DNA of 33,791 nucleotides from Bacteroidota bacterium (GTDB lineage: Bacteria > Bacteroidota > Bacteroidia > Chitinophagales > Chitinophagaceae). The position numbers were made by a program, and so were the translations under genes. The notes below the pieces were generated by a model. That model worked only from the letters and a program-made list of their open reading frames with translations, did not search any database and had not been told where the DNA came from. This document shows, one piece after another, positions 1-7,895 of this stretch. The stretch spans positions 1 through 33,791 of the forward strand of contig JABDDT010000032.1 of NCBI GenBank assembly GCA_013287475.1, read 5' to 3'. Each line of letters begins with the position of its first letter. Within the stretch, counting starts at the first letter, position 1.

Positions 1-492
1 CAGATAAACAGGTCCCTCATAATTTGCTATGGCAACAGTAGCAGCTTTTGTTTGAGCATAATCACAGGGTACAATTACTGTCATACCGGGAAGCATTTTC
101 ATCAATCCAATGTCTTCGAGAATTTGATGGGTTGCCCCGTCTTCACCCAAAGTCAGACCTGCATGTGAAGCGCAGATTTTTACATTTTTACGGGAATAGG
201 CAATGGACTGGCGGATTTGATCATAAACTCTTCCGGTTGAAAAATTAGCAAAAGTTGTAGTAAAAGGTATTTTGCCACCAATGGTCATTCCGGCAGCAAT
301 ACTCATCATATTGGCTTCAGCTATTCCACATTGGAAGAAACGATCAGGAAATTCTTTGATGAACTGATTAAGTTTCAATGAACCCGCCAGATCAGCCGTG
401 AGTGTAACAATTTCAGGATTTTTCCTGGCAACCTCTACAATTCCATCCCCAAATCCGCTTCTGGTGTCTTTTTGGCCTGTTACAGTGATCAT
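1..492 (-). CDS. Transketolase, C-terminal subunit/part (partial)
   Basis: The reverse strand encodes 164 residues from ATG at 492 running off the window edge: [20 protein letters not shown], then [35 protein letters not shown] and [14 protein letters not shown]. These are the pyrimidine-binding domain motifs of transketolase; the Glu of GIAEANM corresponds to the catalytic Glu that activates thiamine diphosphate. Because the frame starts with its own Met just before this domain, it looks like the C-terminal subunit of a split transketolase (common in Bacteroidota and Firmicutes), whose N-terminal partner would not be in this window. It follows galE with a 27 bp gap on the same strand. The role is carbon transfer in the non-oxidative pentose phosphate pathway. 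The 3' end is missing. Confidence 0.88.
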   Translation of the reverse strand, partial: MITVTGQKDTRSGFGDGIVEVARKNPEIVTLTADLAGSLKLNQFIKEFPDRFFQCGIAEANMMSIAAGMTIGGKIPFTTTFANFSTGRVYDQIRQSIAYSRKNVKICASHAGLTLGEDGATHQILEDIGLMKMLPGMTVIVPCDYAQTKAATVAIANYEGPVYL

Positions 493-519
493 TATATGTT
501 GGTTGATTTCTTTGAAGCT

Positions 520-1575
520 TTAATTCAGCTCCGAAAATTTACTATTATAAAAAGACTCGTCCATTTTAATCTTCTGCTCCCATCTCCAGGCCGTGGATAA
601 CATATCATCGAGTGAAAATTTTGGTATCCATCCCAATTCTTCACGGGCAAGATCATTGTTTGCATAGATAGCGACTACATCCCCGGGGCGGCGCGGTCCT
701 ATGGTATAATTGAGTTTGATTCCGCTGATTCTTTCAAAAGCATGAATGGCTTCTAAAACAGAAACACCATTCCCGCTGCCCAGATTAAATACTTCGCATT
801 TTTTAGTATTATTCCGTTTGATCATATACTGTAAAGCCAGTGTATGTGCGTGTGCAATATCAGAAACATGAATGAAGTCCCGAATACAGGATCCGTCCCT
901 TGTCGGATAATCATCACCATACACTTCCATCTGAGGGATTTTTCCGATGGCAGTCTGAGTAATGGCAGGAACCAGGTTAGCCGGTCTGCCGATAGGCAGT
1001 TCACCAATCAGAATGGATGGATGGGCGCCAACCGGATTGAAATATCTGAGCAATATACTTTTTGAATCGGAGGATTTTGAAAACTCATTTATGATTTGTT
1101 CTCCCATTTGTTTGGTATAACCATAAGGAGATTCAGCAGGTCGCGGTGGTGTCAATTCTGTTACGGGTATTTCTGTTGCATTTCCGTAAACAGTGCAGGA
1201 AGATGAAAAAACAAAATTGGGGATATTAAATTCCTGAACACATTTCAGCAGGTTGATCAGTGACATCAGGTTATTTTCAAAATACATCAATGGGTTTTCT
1301 ACTGATTCACCAACCGATTTATACGCTGCGAAATGAATAATACCTGCAATATCCGGATTCTCGTGAAAAATGGCAAAGCTGTCATCCAGGTTACAGAGAT
1401 CCACTTTATAATTCTTGATCTTTTTCCCCGTAATTTTCTGTACCCCTTCCAGGATGCGGGGATTTGACCTTGAATTATTATCCACGCAAATCACTTCAAA
1501 ACCATTATCAATCAGGTCTACAAGTGTATGTGATCCTATATAACCACAGCCTCCGGTTACCAGAATTTTTTTCAT
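520..1575 (-). CDS. galE: UDP-glucose 4-epimerase
   Basis: This 351-residue cytoplasmic short-chain dehydrogenase interconverts UDP-glucose and UDP-galactose with tightly bound NAD. The Rossmann glycine motif GGCGYIGS is at residues 8-15, HFAAYKSVGES at 81-91, the catalytic Ser region FSSSCTVYG around 124, and the Tyr-x3-Lys pair is Y151/K155 in SPYGYTK. The length fits GalE (about 340). It is followed by the transketolase part and preceded by rmlA 13 bp upstream on the same strand, so these two sugar-nucleotide genes probably share a transcript feeding surface polysaccharide or lipopolysaccharide synthesis. The start at ATG 1575 gives the standard N-terminus. Confidence 0.96.
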   Translation of the reverse strand: MKKILVTGGCGYIGSHTLVDLIDNGFEVICVDNNSRSNPRILEGVQKITGKKIKNYKVDLCNLDDSFAIFHENPDIAGIIHFAAYKSVGESVENPLMYFENNLMSLINLLKCVQEFNIPNFVFSSSCTVYGNATEIPVTELTPPRPAESPYGYTKQMGEQIINEFSKSSDSKSILLRYFNPVGAHPSILIGELPIGRPANLVPAITQTAIGKIPQMEVYGDDYPTRDGSCIRDFIHVSDIAHAHTLALQYMIKRNNTKKCEVFNLGSGNGVSVLEAIHAFERISGIKLNYTIGPRRPGDVVAIYANNDLAREELGWIPKFSLDDMLSTAWRWEQKIKMDESFYNSKFSELN

Positions 1576-1588
1576 AATTATTCAGTCA

Positions 1589-2455
1589 TTATGGATGGTC
1601 AATCATATCCAGCAGGTATTGTCCATAACCGCTTTTGAGCAATGGTTTTGCTATAATTTTCAATTGCTCTTTTGTAATGAATTTTTTGCGATAAGCTATT
1701 TCTTCAATACAGGCGATTTTAATTCCCTGTCTTTGTTCAATGACCTGAACAAACTGTGTGGCCTGCATCAGCGAATCAAATGTCCCCGTATCCAGCCATG
1801 CTGTACCCCGGTCCATGATGGAGACTTTCAGTTTACCTCTTTTCAGGTATTCTATATTTACATCCGTTATTTCGTATTCCCCTCTGGCACTGGGTTTCAG
1901 ATTTTTTGCAATTGAAACCACTTCATTATTATAAAAGTATAATCCGGGTACTGCATAATTGCTTTTTGGCTTTTCAGGTTTTTCTTCAATGGATACGACA
2001 TTTTTCTGAGCATCAAATTCAACTACTCCGTATCGCTCGGGATCACTGACATGATAAGCGTATACGATACCACCATCGGGGTTTTTATTTGCAGAAAGCT
2101 GATCCCCAAGTCCCGATCCATAAAATATATTGTCACCAAGCACCAGTGCCACACTATCTTTTCCGATGAAGTCGGCACCAATAACAAAAGCCTGTGCGAG
2201 GCCATTTGGAAGCGCCTGTTCAGCATAGCTAATCGTTAAACCAAACTGGGAACCGTCCCCGAAAAGTCTTACAAAAAGGGGTAGGTCATGTGGGGTGGAT
2301 ATAATCATAATTTCGCGAATACCAGCCAGCATCAAAGTAGATAAGGGATAGTAAATCATGGGTTTGTCATAAACCGGCATGATTTGTTTGCTGATAGCAA
2401 ATGTAATTGGATGCAGTCTCGTACCAGAACCCCCTGCCAGAATTATTCCTTTCAT
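1589..2455 (-). CDS. rmlA: Glucose-1-phosphate thymidylyltransferase
   Basis: This 288-residue nucleotidyltransferase makes dTDP-glucose from glucose 1-phosphate and dTTP, the first step towards dTDP-rhamnose and related deoxysugars. The nucleotide-binding signature GGSGTRLHP is at residues 8-16, and [29 protein letters not shown] and [11 protein letters not shown] follow in the expected order. Full length matches the RmlA/RfbA family (about 290). No rmlB, C or D is adjacent, so the pathway is split across the genome. The upstream gap to the phosphate transporter holds a long hairpin and a weak promoter candidate, suggesting rmlA begins its own transcription unit with galE. Confidence 0.96.
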   Translation of the reverse strand: MKGIILAGGSGTRLHPITFAISKQIMPVYDKPMIYYPLSTLMLAGIREIMIISTPHDLPLFVRLFGDGSQFGLTISYAEQALPNGLAQAFVIGADFIGKDSVALVLGDNIFYGSGLGDQLSANKNPDGGIVYAYHVSDPERYGVVEFDAQKNVVSIEEKPEKPKSNYAVPGLYFYNNEVVSIAKNLKPSARGEYEITDVNIEYLKRGKLKVSIMDRGTAWLDTGTFDSLMQATQFVQVIEQRQGIKIACIEEIAYRKKFITKEQLKIIAKPLLKSGYGQYLLDMIDHP

Positions 2456-2477
2456 GGACCGGTTTTTTTAACGGGCG

Positions 2478-2506
2478 CAAAGTACATTTTTAAGCTTAAA
2501 GGCCAA
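2478..2506 (-). promoter_or_regulatory. Weak promoter candidate for rmlA-galE
   Basis: On the minus strand TTG (2506-2504) is followed after 18 bp by GTACTTTG (2485-2478), two mismatches from the Bacteroidota -7 consensus TAnnTTTG. It lies 22 bp before the rmlA start codon. The weak -7 box keeps confidence low. Confidence 0.35.
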
Positions 2507-2580
2507 AGGAAAGTATGGGAGTATGGGAGTATGGGAGTTCAGTGAAAAATGATTTCACTGCAATACTCCCATACTTTCCT
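2507..2580. repeat. Post-stop hairpin with GTATGGGA tandem repeats (pit 3' end)
   Basis: Three tandem copies of GTATGGGA (2513-2536) form the left part of an inverted repeat. The arms 2507-2547 and 2553-2580 pair through AGGAAAGTATGGGAG with its complement and through an inner 8 bp stem TTCAGTGAAA/TTTCACTG around a 5 nt loop; the left arm carries extra repeat copies that would bulge. Read on the minus strand the element begins inside the TAG stop codon of the phosphate transporter (2581-2579). The same 15-mer occurs again at the stop codon of pdxA. It could act as a transcription terminator or mRNA 3'-end structure, but there is no clear T tract. Confidence 0.75.
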
Positions 2581-3619
2581 AATGTCTGAACAGGGATAAA
2601 ACCATGTAAACGATGGCTGAGAAGATCGCACTGACGGGTATGGTAAGAATCCATGCCCAGAGCAGATTGATGGAAACCCCCCACCTGACCGCCGAGAGTC
2701 TCTTTGTTGCCCCTACGCCCATAATGGAACCTGCAATAGTATGAGTGGTGCTAACGGGTATCCCCAATTTTTCGCTGATAAATAATGTGATGGCACCTGC
2801 TGTTTCCGCACTAACCCCTTCAAGAGGAGTAACTTTTGTGATCCGTGTTCCCATGGTCTTTACAATTTTCCATCCACCGCTTAAAGTTCCCAGCGCTATA
2901 CATGTAAAACTTGCAAGCGGAACCCACATATTTTGATTTACAAATTCTTTGAAGCTCATAGTATGTCCCAACTGGTGCTGATAAAAGATTATCGCGGCGC
3001 CGATAATTCCCATTACTTTCTGCGCATCATTTCCTCCATGTCCCAGGCTAAACAACGCTGAAGAAACAAGCTGCAATTTGCGAAACCATTTATCTGCACG
3101 GTATGGATTTGCATTACGGCAAATGTTTACAATAGTAATCGTGATAATAAATCCAATTATCATCCCGATAAAAGGCGCCAGGAATATAAACAGGAATGTC
3201 GGGACTACTTTTGTATAATTTATCACAGAAATACCATGCCTGCTTAACGATCCGGCATGAGCTATAGCAGCTCCCATAAATCCTCCCAGGAGCGTATGGG
3301 ATGAACTTGAAGGAATACCGAACCACCATGTCAGAAGGTTCCAGGCTATAGCACCTATCAATCCTGAAAAAATTACATCCAGTGTAATAAAATCCTTATT
3401 AACCGAATTGGCAATCGTATTTCCAATTTTGAATTCTCCGATCAGGTATTTAGAAATAAAAAATGCGGCGAAGTTGAACAAAGCGGCCCAGAGAACAGCT
3501 TGGAAAGGAGTGAGAACTTTAGTTGAAACAACGGTTGCAATCGAATTGGCTGCATCATGAAATCCGTTGATAAAATCAAAAATCAGAGCGAGTATAATAA
3601 TGATTACCAGGAAAGTCAT
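2579..3619 (-). CDS. PiT-family inorganic phosphate transporter
   Basis: This 346-residue polytopic inner-membrane protein imports phosphate driven by a cation gradient. Both halves carry the PiT signature: DFINGFHDAANSIATVVSTK near residues 15-34 and SLGHGGNDAQKVMG followed by PVSTTHTIAGSIMG in the second half. About ten hydrophobic segments are visible and the length fits short bacterial PiT proteins without the large cytoplasmic loop. Its upstream neighbour on the same strand, 79 bp away, is a DUF47 protein, the usual partner of PiT transporters. Its stop codon is the first base of the hairpin element at 2507-2580. The specific cation (H+ or Na+) cannot be read from the sequence. Confidence 0.93.
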   Translation of the reverse strand: MTFLVIIIILALIFDFINGFHDAANSIATVVSTKVLTPFQAVLWAALFNFAAFFISKYLIGEFKIGNTIANSVNKDFITLDVIFSGLIGAIAWNLLTWWFGIPSSSSHTLLGGFMGAAIAHAGSLSRHGISVINYTKVVPTFLFIFLAPFIGMIIGFIITITIVNICRNANPYRADKWFRKLQLVSSALFSLGHGGNDAQKVMGIIGAAIIFYQHQLGHTMSFKEFVNQNMWVPLASFTCIALGTLSGGWKIVKTMGTRITKVTPLEGVSAETAGAITLFISEKLGIPVSTTHTIAGSIMGVGATKRLSAVRWGVSINLLWAWILTIPVSAIFSAIVYMVLSLFRH

Positions 3620-3652
3620 TCGAAAAAGGGAATTTATTTATTTATATTCGCA

Positions 3653-3688
3653 ACCACCACACTCCCTCACTACCACACTTCCATACCA
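3653..3688. repeat. Degenerate AAGTGTGG-type repeat (DUF47 3' side)
   Basis: On the minus strand this reads as degenerate copies of a GGAAGTGTGG/GGGAGTGTGG unit, beginning 10 bp after the DUF47 stop codon. It is in opposite orientation to the clean AAGTGTGG array at 4523-4554, so the DUF47 gene is bracketed by related repeats pointing at each other. Confidence 0.5.
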
Positions 3689-3698
3689 GTTTATAGAG

Positions 3699-4346
3699 TT
3701 ATGCATACTTAATAATGATGGTTTCAATCACATTGGCAGCGTCCTCGCATTTATCGGTGACGGTTTCCATAACCTGGTAGATTTCCCTTTTTTTAATTAC
3801 CTCTTTGGCATCTGGCTCCGTTTCAAATAGCCTGTCAATACTCATATCAAAAACATCGTCGGCCTGATTTTCAATACTGTTGATCTTCACCAAAGCGTCC
3901 GTGATCTTTCTCATATCACGCATGTTGCGCAGCTCACTGATGGCCAATCCTACCTGTGTGGTTCCTTCAACGATCAGATCAGCCAGCTTTTGGATTCCGG
4001 TATCGTTGGGATTCACTTTATAAAAATTAATCTTTTTTGCAGTGGAATATATGTAATCACAGATATCATCTAAAGCGCTGGCGAGATAATGGATATCTTC
4101 CCTGTCGAAAGGTGTTATGAAATTTCGACCGAGTTCAGTAAAGACTTTATGAGTGAGGTCGTCATTTACGTGTTCCTGTTCTTCAACCTGGGAAACAAGT
4201 GCGGCCCTTTTATCAATATCCGGTTCACTTACTACTGTTTTTAACAGACGACCCATCCTGGTTACTCCTGCTGCTACTTCTTCAAAAAGCGAGTAGAATA
4301 TCCTGTCTTTCGGCATGAAGATCTTCATGATATTATTCAACGCCAT
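3699..4346 (-). CDS. DUF47 (PhoU-like) phosphate transport accessory protein
   Basis: The 215-residue all-helical protein starts MALNNIMKIFMPKDRIFYSLFEEVA and continues with GRLLKTVV, HVNDDLTHKVFTELGRNFITPFDREDIHYLASALDDICDYIY and VMETVTDKCEDAANVIETIIIKYA. This is the conserved pattern of the DUF47/PhoU_div family, distant relatives of PhoU that pair with PiT transporters and are thought to modulate uptake and bind metal at acidic helix motifs such as DREDIHYLASALDDICD. It directly precedes the PiT gene, so the two are probably cotranscribed. A TAATTTTG -7-like box lies 15 bp upstream on the minus strand, without a convincing -33 element. Confidence 0.92.
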   Translation of the reverse strand: MALNNIMKIFMPKDRIFYSLFEEVAAGVTRMGRLLKTVVSEPDIDKRAALVSQVEEQEHVNDDLTHKVFTELGRNFITPFDREDIHYLASALDDICDYIYSTAKKINFYKVNPNDTGIQKLADLIVEGTTQVGLAISELRNMRDMRKITDALVKINSIENQADDVFDMSIDRLFETEPDAKEVIKKREIYQVMETVTDKCEDAANVIETIIIKYA

Positions 4347-4522
4347 TGTAAAAATTTGGGCAAAATTAGATCTATTAATGACCAGGTCTTCTATTAACGA
4401 TTTGGTAATAATTTGATAACATTGATTGTATATTGTTAATAACCAGTATTATACGATAGGTATAATGAAAGGATTTATGGTCTGGGAACACATCTTCATA
4501 ATTTGGTAAAGACCACATTGGA

Positions 4523-4554
4523 AAGTGTGGAAGTGTGGAAGTGTGGAAGTGTGG
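4523..4554. repeat. Four tandem copies of AAGTGTGG
   Basis: AAGTGTGG occurs four times without interruption (4523-4554), flanked by the imperfect start GGAAAGTG and a trailing TAGAATGG. It lies in the 287 bp gap between the DUF47 and phosphoesterase genes. The rest of that gap (4347-4597) shows no gene; a 69-codon minus-strand frame there reads straight through the repeat and is not credible. Confidence 0.8.
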
Positions 4555-4597
4555 TAGAATGGTAGTTAGACTAAAAAGAATCACTGAACACTTTAGT

Positions 4598-4646
4598 GTT
4601 AAGCGTTAAGCGTTAAGCGTTAAGCGTTGGATGTTAGGCGTTTAGC
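4598..4646. repeat. Heptamer array GTTAAGC supplying the phosphoesterase stop codon
   Basis: Read on the minus strand, seven consecutive heptamers run GCTAAAC, GCCTAAC, ATCCAAC, then GCTTAAC four times. The gene's last codons CTA AAC GCC TAA (Leu-Asn-Ala-stop) lie in the first two units, so the stop codon at 4636-4634 is part of the array. The same unit, in the same sense orientation and again giving Leu-Asn-Ala-stop, occurs at the end of the ABC transporter (17746 onward). Confidence 0.85.
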
Positions 4647-5470
4647 CTTGATAAATGCACAGTAAAATCGTCTGTGACAACATTGAGAGTTTGTTTGGTT
4701 TCTTTTTGGTGTGAAACTGGAAAATCTTTAGCCTGATACTCAAATAAACGCCAGCTTTTATTTTCATATTCCAGGGCTGTCATATGTTCAACCCAGTCAC
4801 CGGAATTCATATAAATGACTTTACCATCGGCATTTTCTATTGTGTGAAGTGCAGGCTGGTGAATATGTCCGCAAATAACATAGTCGTAATTTTTTTTGAT
4901 GGCCAGTGTCGAAGCAATCTGTTCCAGGTCATTCACTTTGGCAACGGCTTTATTAACACCTTCCATGATCTTTTTAGAAATGGAAACTTTTTCTCTTCCG
5001 ACGAATCCAAGTAGAGCATTTACCATCCTATTAAACAAGATGAGTAAGCCATATCCGTTACTTCCTAGTTTGGCCATCATTCTTGCACTCCCCTGTGTGG
5101 TATTATCAAACACATCGCCGTGAAAAATCCACGTCATCTTTTGATCTATCTCCAATACCATTTTGTCTACAAGGGTAAATTGACCGATATGGAGATCAGT
5201 ATATTTCCGCATCATCTCATCATGATTACCTGTAATATAAACTACCCGTGATCCATTGGTAATAAACTGCATCAGCTCCCGGATAACCTGCATATGAGAA
5301 GAAGGAAAAAATCGTTTACTGAATTGCCAGCCATCGATAATGTCTCCATTTAAAATCAGCAAATCCGGTTGTATGCTGCGAAGGTAGTTGAGCAATTCTT
5401 TTGCCCTGCATCCGTATGTGCCCAGATGAATATCCGACAATACAACAACATCTAAATGACGTCTTTCCAT
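4634..5470 (-). CDS. Metallophosphoesterase, LpxH-like (UDP-2,3-diacylglucosamine diphosphatase family)
   Basis: The 278-residue protein has all five Calcineurin-like metallophosphoesterase motifs: SDIHLG at 12-17, NGDIID at 41-46, GNHDE at 81-85, FHGD at 116-119 and GHIHQP at 201-206, which together build a two-metal site. Overall order and the MARKLG-like middle helices resemble COG2908, the LpxH family that hydrolyses UDP-2,3-diacylglucosamine to lipid X in lipid A synthesis; Bacteroidota also carry paralogues of unclear substrate. It stands alone on the minus strand with 260 bp upstream. The C-terminal residues LNA and the stop are encoded by a heptamer array. The position beside phosphate genes leaves a role in phosphate-ester turnover open. 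Confidence 0.85.
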   Translation of the reverse strand: MERRHLDVVVLSDIHLGTYGCRAKELLNYLRSIQPDLLILNGDIIDGWQFSKRFFPSSHMQVIRELMQFITNGSRVVYITGNHDEMMRKYTDLHIGQFTLVDKMVLEIDQKMTWIFHGDVFDNTTQGSARMMAKLGSNGYGLLILFNRMVNALLGFVGREKVSISKKIMEGVNKAVAKVNDLEQIASTLAIKKNYDYVICGHIHQPALHTIENADGKVIYMNSGDWVEHMTALEYENKSWRLFEYQAKDFPVSHQKETKQTLNVVTDDFTVHLSRLNA

Positions 5471-5730
5471 TGAGGAGGTTTTTCAAAGATCTGAATCTTC
5501 TATTACCAAATCATTACGCAATGGTTAATTAAACATTGTCAATGAGTCAAATATGGGAAAAGAATATAATTTTCCTTTAACTGTTCTTTTTGACCAATTG
5601 GCGATTAAATATTTCATTCTGAATAGACAGATAATGTTTTCATAAATATCCATTAACATTCTCTTTACCTGACAAGGATAGTTTCGCCACTCATCGGCAT
5701 AGCTCCCTTTTTAATTCTTTCACGACCAAC

Positions 5731-5939
5731 ATGAAAATTTTACTTTTTACTTTTTGTTTCTTCTTAGTAGAATTTTGTATAGCACAGCAGAACAAAACGG
5801 AAAATCTGATTATTGTAACCCTGGATGGGTTGTGTATGAATACTTTAAAGCATATAAACCGAAAGTGTTATATATTGCTTTTAATGAAACAAATGATTTT
5901 GCGGGAACGGCAGATCCGATTAAGTCAATATTTTACTGA
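5731..5939 (+). pseudogene. Remnant of an alkaline-phosphatase-superfamily exported hydrolase
   Basis: From ATG 5731 the first frame reads a signal peptide (MKILLFTFCFFLVEFCIAQ) then KTENLIIVTLDGL, the N-terminal strand and metal-binding Asp typical of alkaline phosphatase/sulfatase-fold proteins. At about 5833 the homology jumps to the +2 frame: VYEYFKAYKPKVLYIAFNET then NDFAG, which matches a segment normally near the C-terminal half of the same family (pattern EYLK-x-KPKVLYIAFGETDDFAH). The intervening few hundred codons and the C-terminus are missing, and the frame then stops at 5939. I interpret this as one gene reduced by an internal deletion plus 3' loss. The remnant ends 6 bp before the HD oxygenase gene and may still carry that operon's promoter. 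Confidence 0.72.
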
Positions 5940-5945
5940 CCATCT

Positions 5946-6524
5946 ATGAAAAAACGGGAAGCTGAGCGAATATCAGATGAAATTATTCAGTTGTATTCCT
6001 TATATGGTGGCGAAGAATATTCAGGAGAAAAAGTATCCCAACTGGAACATATGGTCCAGTCAGCGCAGCTTGCAAAATCGGATGGATTTAATGATGAAGT
6101 AGTGCTGGCCGCATTTCTACATGATATAGGCCATATTGCAGAAAAAGTTACGAATGAAAATGCCATGAGCAGTTATGGTATAAAAGACCATGAAGCTATT
6201 GGTGCATCTTTTCTGGAGACCCGTGGATTTTCTTTTCGTATAACACGGTTGGTAGCATCACATGTAGCTGCAAAGAGATATCTCACTTTACGTGAGCCGG
6301 GTTATTATGATAAACTTTCTGATGCAAGTAAACATACGCTGGAATTTCAGGGTGGACAAATGTCAGAGGAAGAAGCGGATTTACTTGAAGAGGATCCTCT
6401 ATTCCGGGAAATAATTCAGATGCGACGTTGGGATGAAGCAGCAAAACTGGAAAATCAACCGATGCCTTCGCTCGATATTTTTAAGGAACTCATATTTCAG
6501 CATTTACAGGAGCAACCCGATTAA
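5946..6524 (+). CDS. PhnZ-like HD-domain mixed-valent diiron oxygenase
   Basis: This 192-residue HD-domain protein matches the TIGR03276 family associated with phosphonate degradation. The PhnZ active site is complete: substrate-gating Y25 and E28 (EEYSGEKVSQLEH), iron ligands H35, H59-D60 (LHDIGH), H63, H82, H106, K110 and D163, all at an offset of +1 or +2 from PhnZ numbering as I remember it. The Tyr/Glu pair separates the oxygenases from ordinary HD phosphohydrolases. PhnZ cleaves the C-P bond of 2-amino-1-hydroxyethylphosphonate to glycine and phosphate; relatives (TmpB) use N-trimethylated substrate. Next gene 48 bp downstream is a transporter. No alpha-hydroxylase (PhnY/TmpA) is in this window. 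The exact substrate is not determined. Confidence 0.85.
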   Translation: MKKREAERISDEIIQLYSLYGGEEYSGEKVSQLEHMVQSAQLAKSDGFNDEVVLAAFLHDIGHIAEKVTNENAMSSYGIKDHEAIGASFLETRGFSFRITRLVASHVAAKRYLTLREPGYYDKLSDASKHTLEFQGGQMSEEEADLLEEDPLFREIIQMRRWDEAAKLENQPMPSLDIFKELIFQHLQEQPD

Positions 6525-6572
6525 TAACAGTCATTATCAGAATTTCTTATACTAAATAACTAAACAAATCCA

Positions 6573-7871
6573 TTGACATTTGCACCTACAGTCAAAAACC
6601 GAAATGACAAAACGATCGCCATTTTTGCCGCAATTGTAAGTTTTCTGACCTATACCATGGTCTATGGTTTCAGGAAGGGATTTACCGTTTGCAGTTTCGA
6701 AGGAATGCACTATGCAGGCATCAGTTATAAAGTATGGCTGGTTATCAGCCAGGTAATTGGTTACGCAAGTAGTAAATTTTATGGAATCCGGTTCATATCT
6801 GAATTGAAAAAGATCGGGCGGGGCAAAATAATTTTACTGCTGGTTGGAATTTCATGGACGGGATTATTATTATTTGCCCTGGTTCCGGCGCCCTGGAATA
6901 TTGTATTCATGTTTGTCAATGGATTTCCATTGGGCATGATCTGGGGAATCATTTTTTCTTATGTTGAAGGAAGAAGAGCAACAGATTTTATCGGTGCGGC
7001 ATTATCAGTTAGTTTTATTTTCTCTTCAGGTTTTGTTAAAACAGTTGCCGGTTTTATCCTTCAGAAGTTAGGTACCAGCGAATACTGGCTGCCATTTGTA
7101 ACCGGATTTGTATTTGCTATACCACTACTTGTGATGATTTTCCTGTTGGAAAAAATACCTCCTCCTTCATCTGCCGATGTGATTGACCGAAGCGTTCGTG
7201 AACCAATGCCCGCTGAAAGAAGAAAAGAATTTGTGAAGATGTTCCTTCCCGGACTTATTGCATCTATTGGTATCTATGTTTTTGCAACAGTATTTCGTGA
7301 TATCAGGGATAATTTTATGGCGGACATGCTGAAAGAAAACGGATACGGCATGCAACCGGCCATATTTACTCAAACCGAAGCGCCCGTAACCCTGATTCTG
7401 CTTTTATTAATGGGGAGCATGATTCTTATAAGAAATAATATAAAAGCACTGATTTACACCCATTACATAATTATAACCGGTTTCATAATTACAGGACTGA
7501 CCAGTATTTTTTTTATGCAGGGATCTATAAATGCTTTCTGGTGGCTTACACTGACTGGACTGGGCCTGTACACCGTTTATATTCCATTCAATTGTATTTT
7601 TTTTGAAAGGCTGATAGCCAGTTTCAGATTTCCCGGTAATGTTGGATTTCTTATATATGTTGCTGATTCATTTGGATACCTGGGAAGTGTGGGCATCCTG
7701 ATCTCAAAGGAGGTATTAAAAATAAAATTGCAATGGACTTCATTTTATTCACATGGAGTTGTGCTGCTTTCGATCCTGGGTATTGCAGGCGCAATACTTT
7801 CTTTGGTTTATTTTTCGTCGAAATACAAAAAACAAGAATTTGTAGAATTAAAGTCCGCCGTTTCCATCTAG
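6573..7871 (+). CDS. DUF5690 family multi-pass transporter (MFS-like)
   Basis: The 432-residue protein has about 11-12 hydrophobic segments, a conserved first-helix motif TYTMVYGFRKGFTV that recalls the YxFRKPF motif of organophosphate:phosphate antiporters, and a central cytoplasmic loop (around 200-225). I assign it to the Bacteroidota family DUF5690 (MFS-like, function unknown). Only TTG at 6573 is available as a start, because a stop codon lies 12 bp upstream and the nearby ATG is out of frame. It follows the PhnZ-like gene on the same strand and converges on the FAD oxidoreductase, leaving 24 bp between them. By position it is a candidate importer of the phosphonate or of an organophosphate. 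That role is inference. Confidence 0.75.
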   Translation: MTFAPTVKNRNDKTIAIFAAIVSFLTYTMVYGFRKGFTVCSFEGMHYAGISYKVWLVISQVIGYASSKFYGIRFISELKKIGRGKIILLLVGISWTGLLLFALVPAPWNIVFMFVNGFPLGMIWGIIFSYVEGRRATDFIGAALSVSFIFSSGFVKTVAGFILQKLGTSEYWLPFVTGFVFAIPLLVMIFLLEKIPPPSSADVIDRSVREPMPAERRKEFVKMFLPGLIASIGIYVFATVFRDIRDNFMADMLKENGYGMQPAIFTQTEAPVTLILLLLMGSMILIRNNIKALIYTHYIIITGFIITGLTSIFFMQGSINAFWWLTLTGLGLYTVYIPFNCIFFERLIASFRFPGNVGFLIYVADSFGYLGSVGILISKEVLKIKLQWTSFYSHGVVLLSILGIAGAILSLVYFSSKYKKQEFVELKSAVSI

Positions 7872-7895
7872 TGCGTTCTATTTGTCAAAAACATT

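Noticed and set aside
2496..2684. Small minus-strand gene over the phosphate transporter end
   Set aside because: It overlaps the transporter in another frame and continues through the hairpin repeat.
4375..4584. Small minus-strand gene of 69 codons
   Set aside because: The frame runs through the AAGTGTGG repeats, giving a low-complexity HFHTSTLPHFP peptide, and has no family resemblance.
5754..5939. Independent 61-codon gene
   Set aside because: Only its second half has family resemblance; it is better explained as the distal fragment of the pseudogene starting at 5731.
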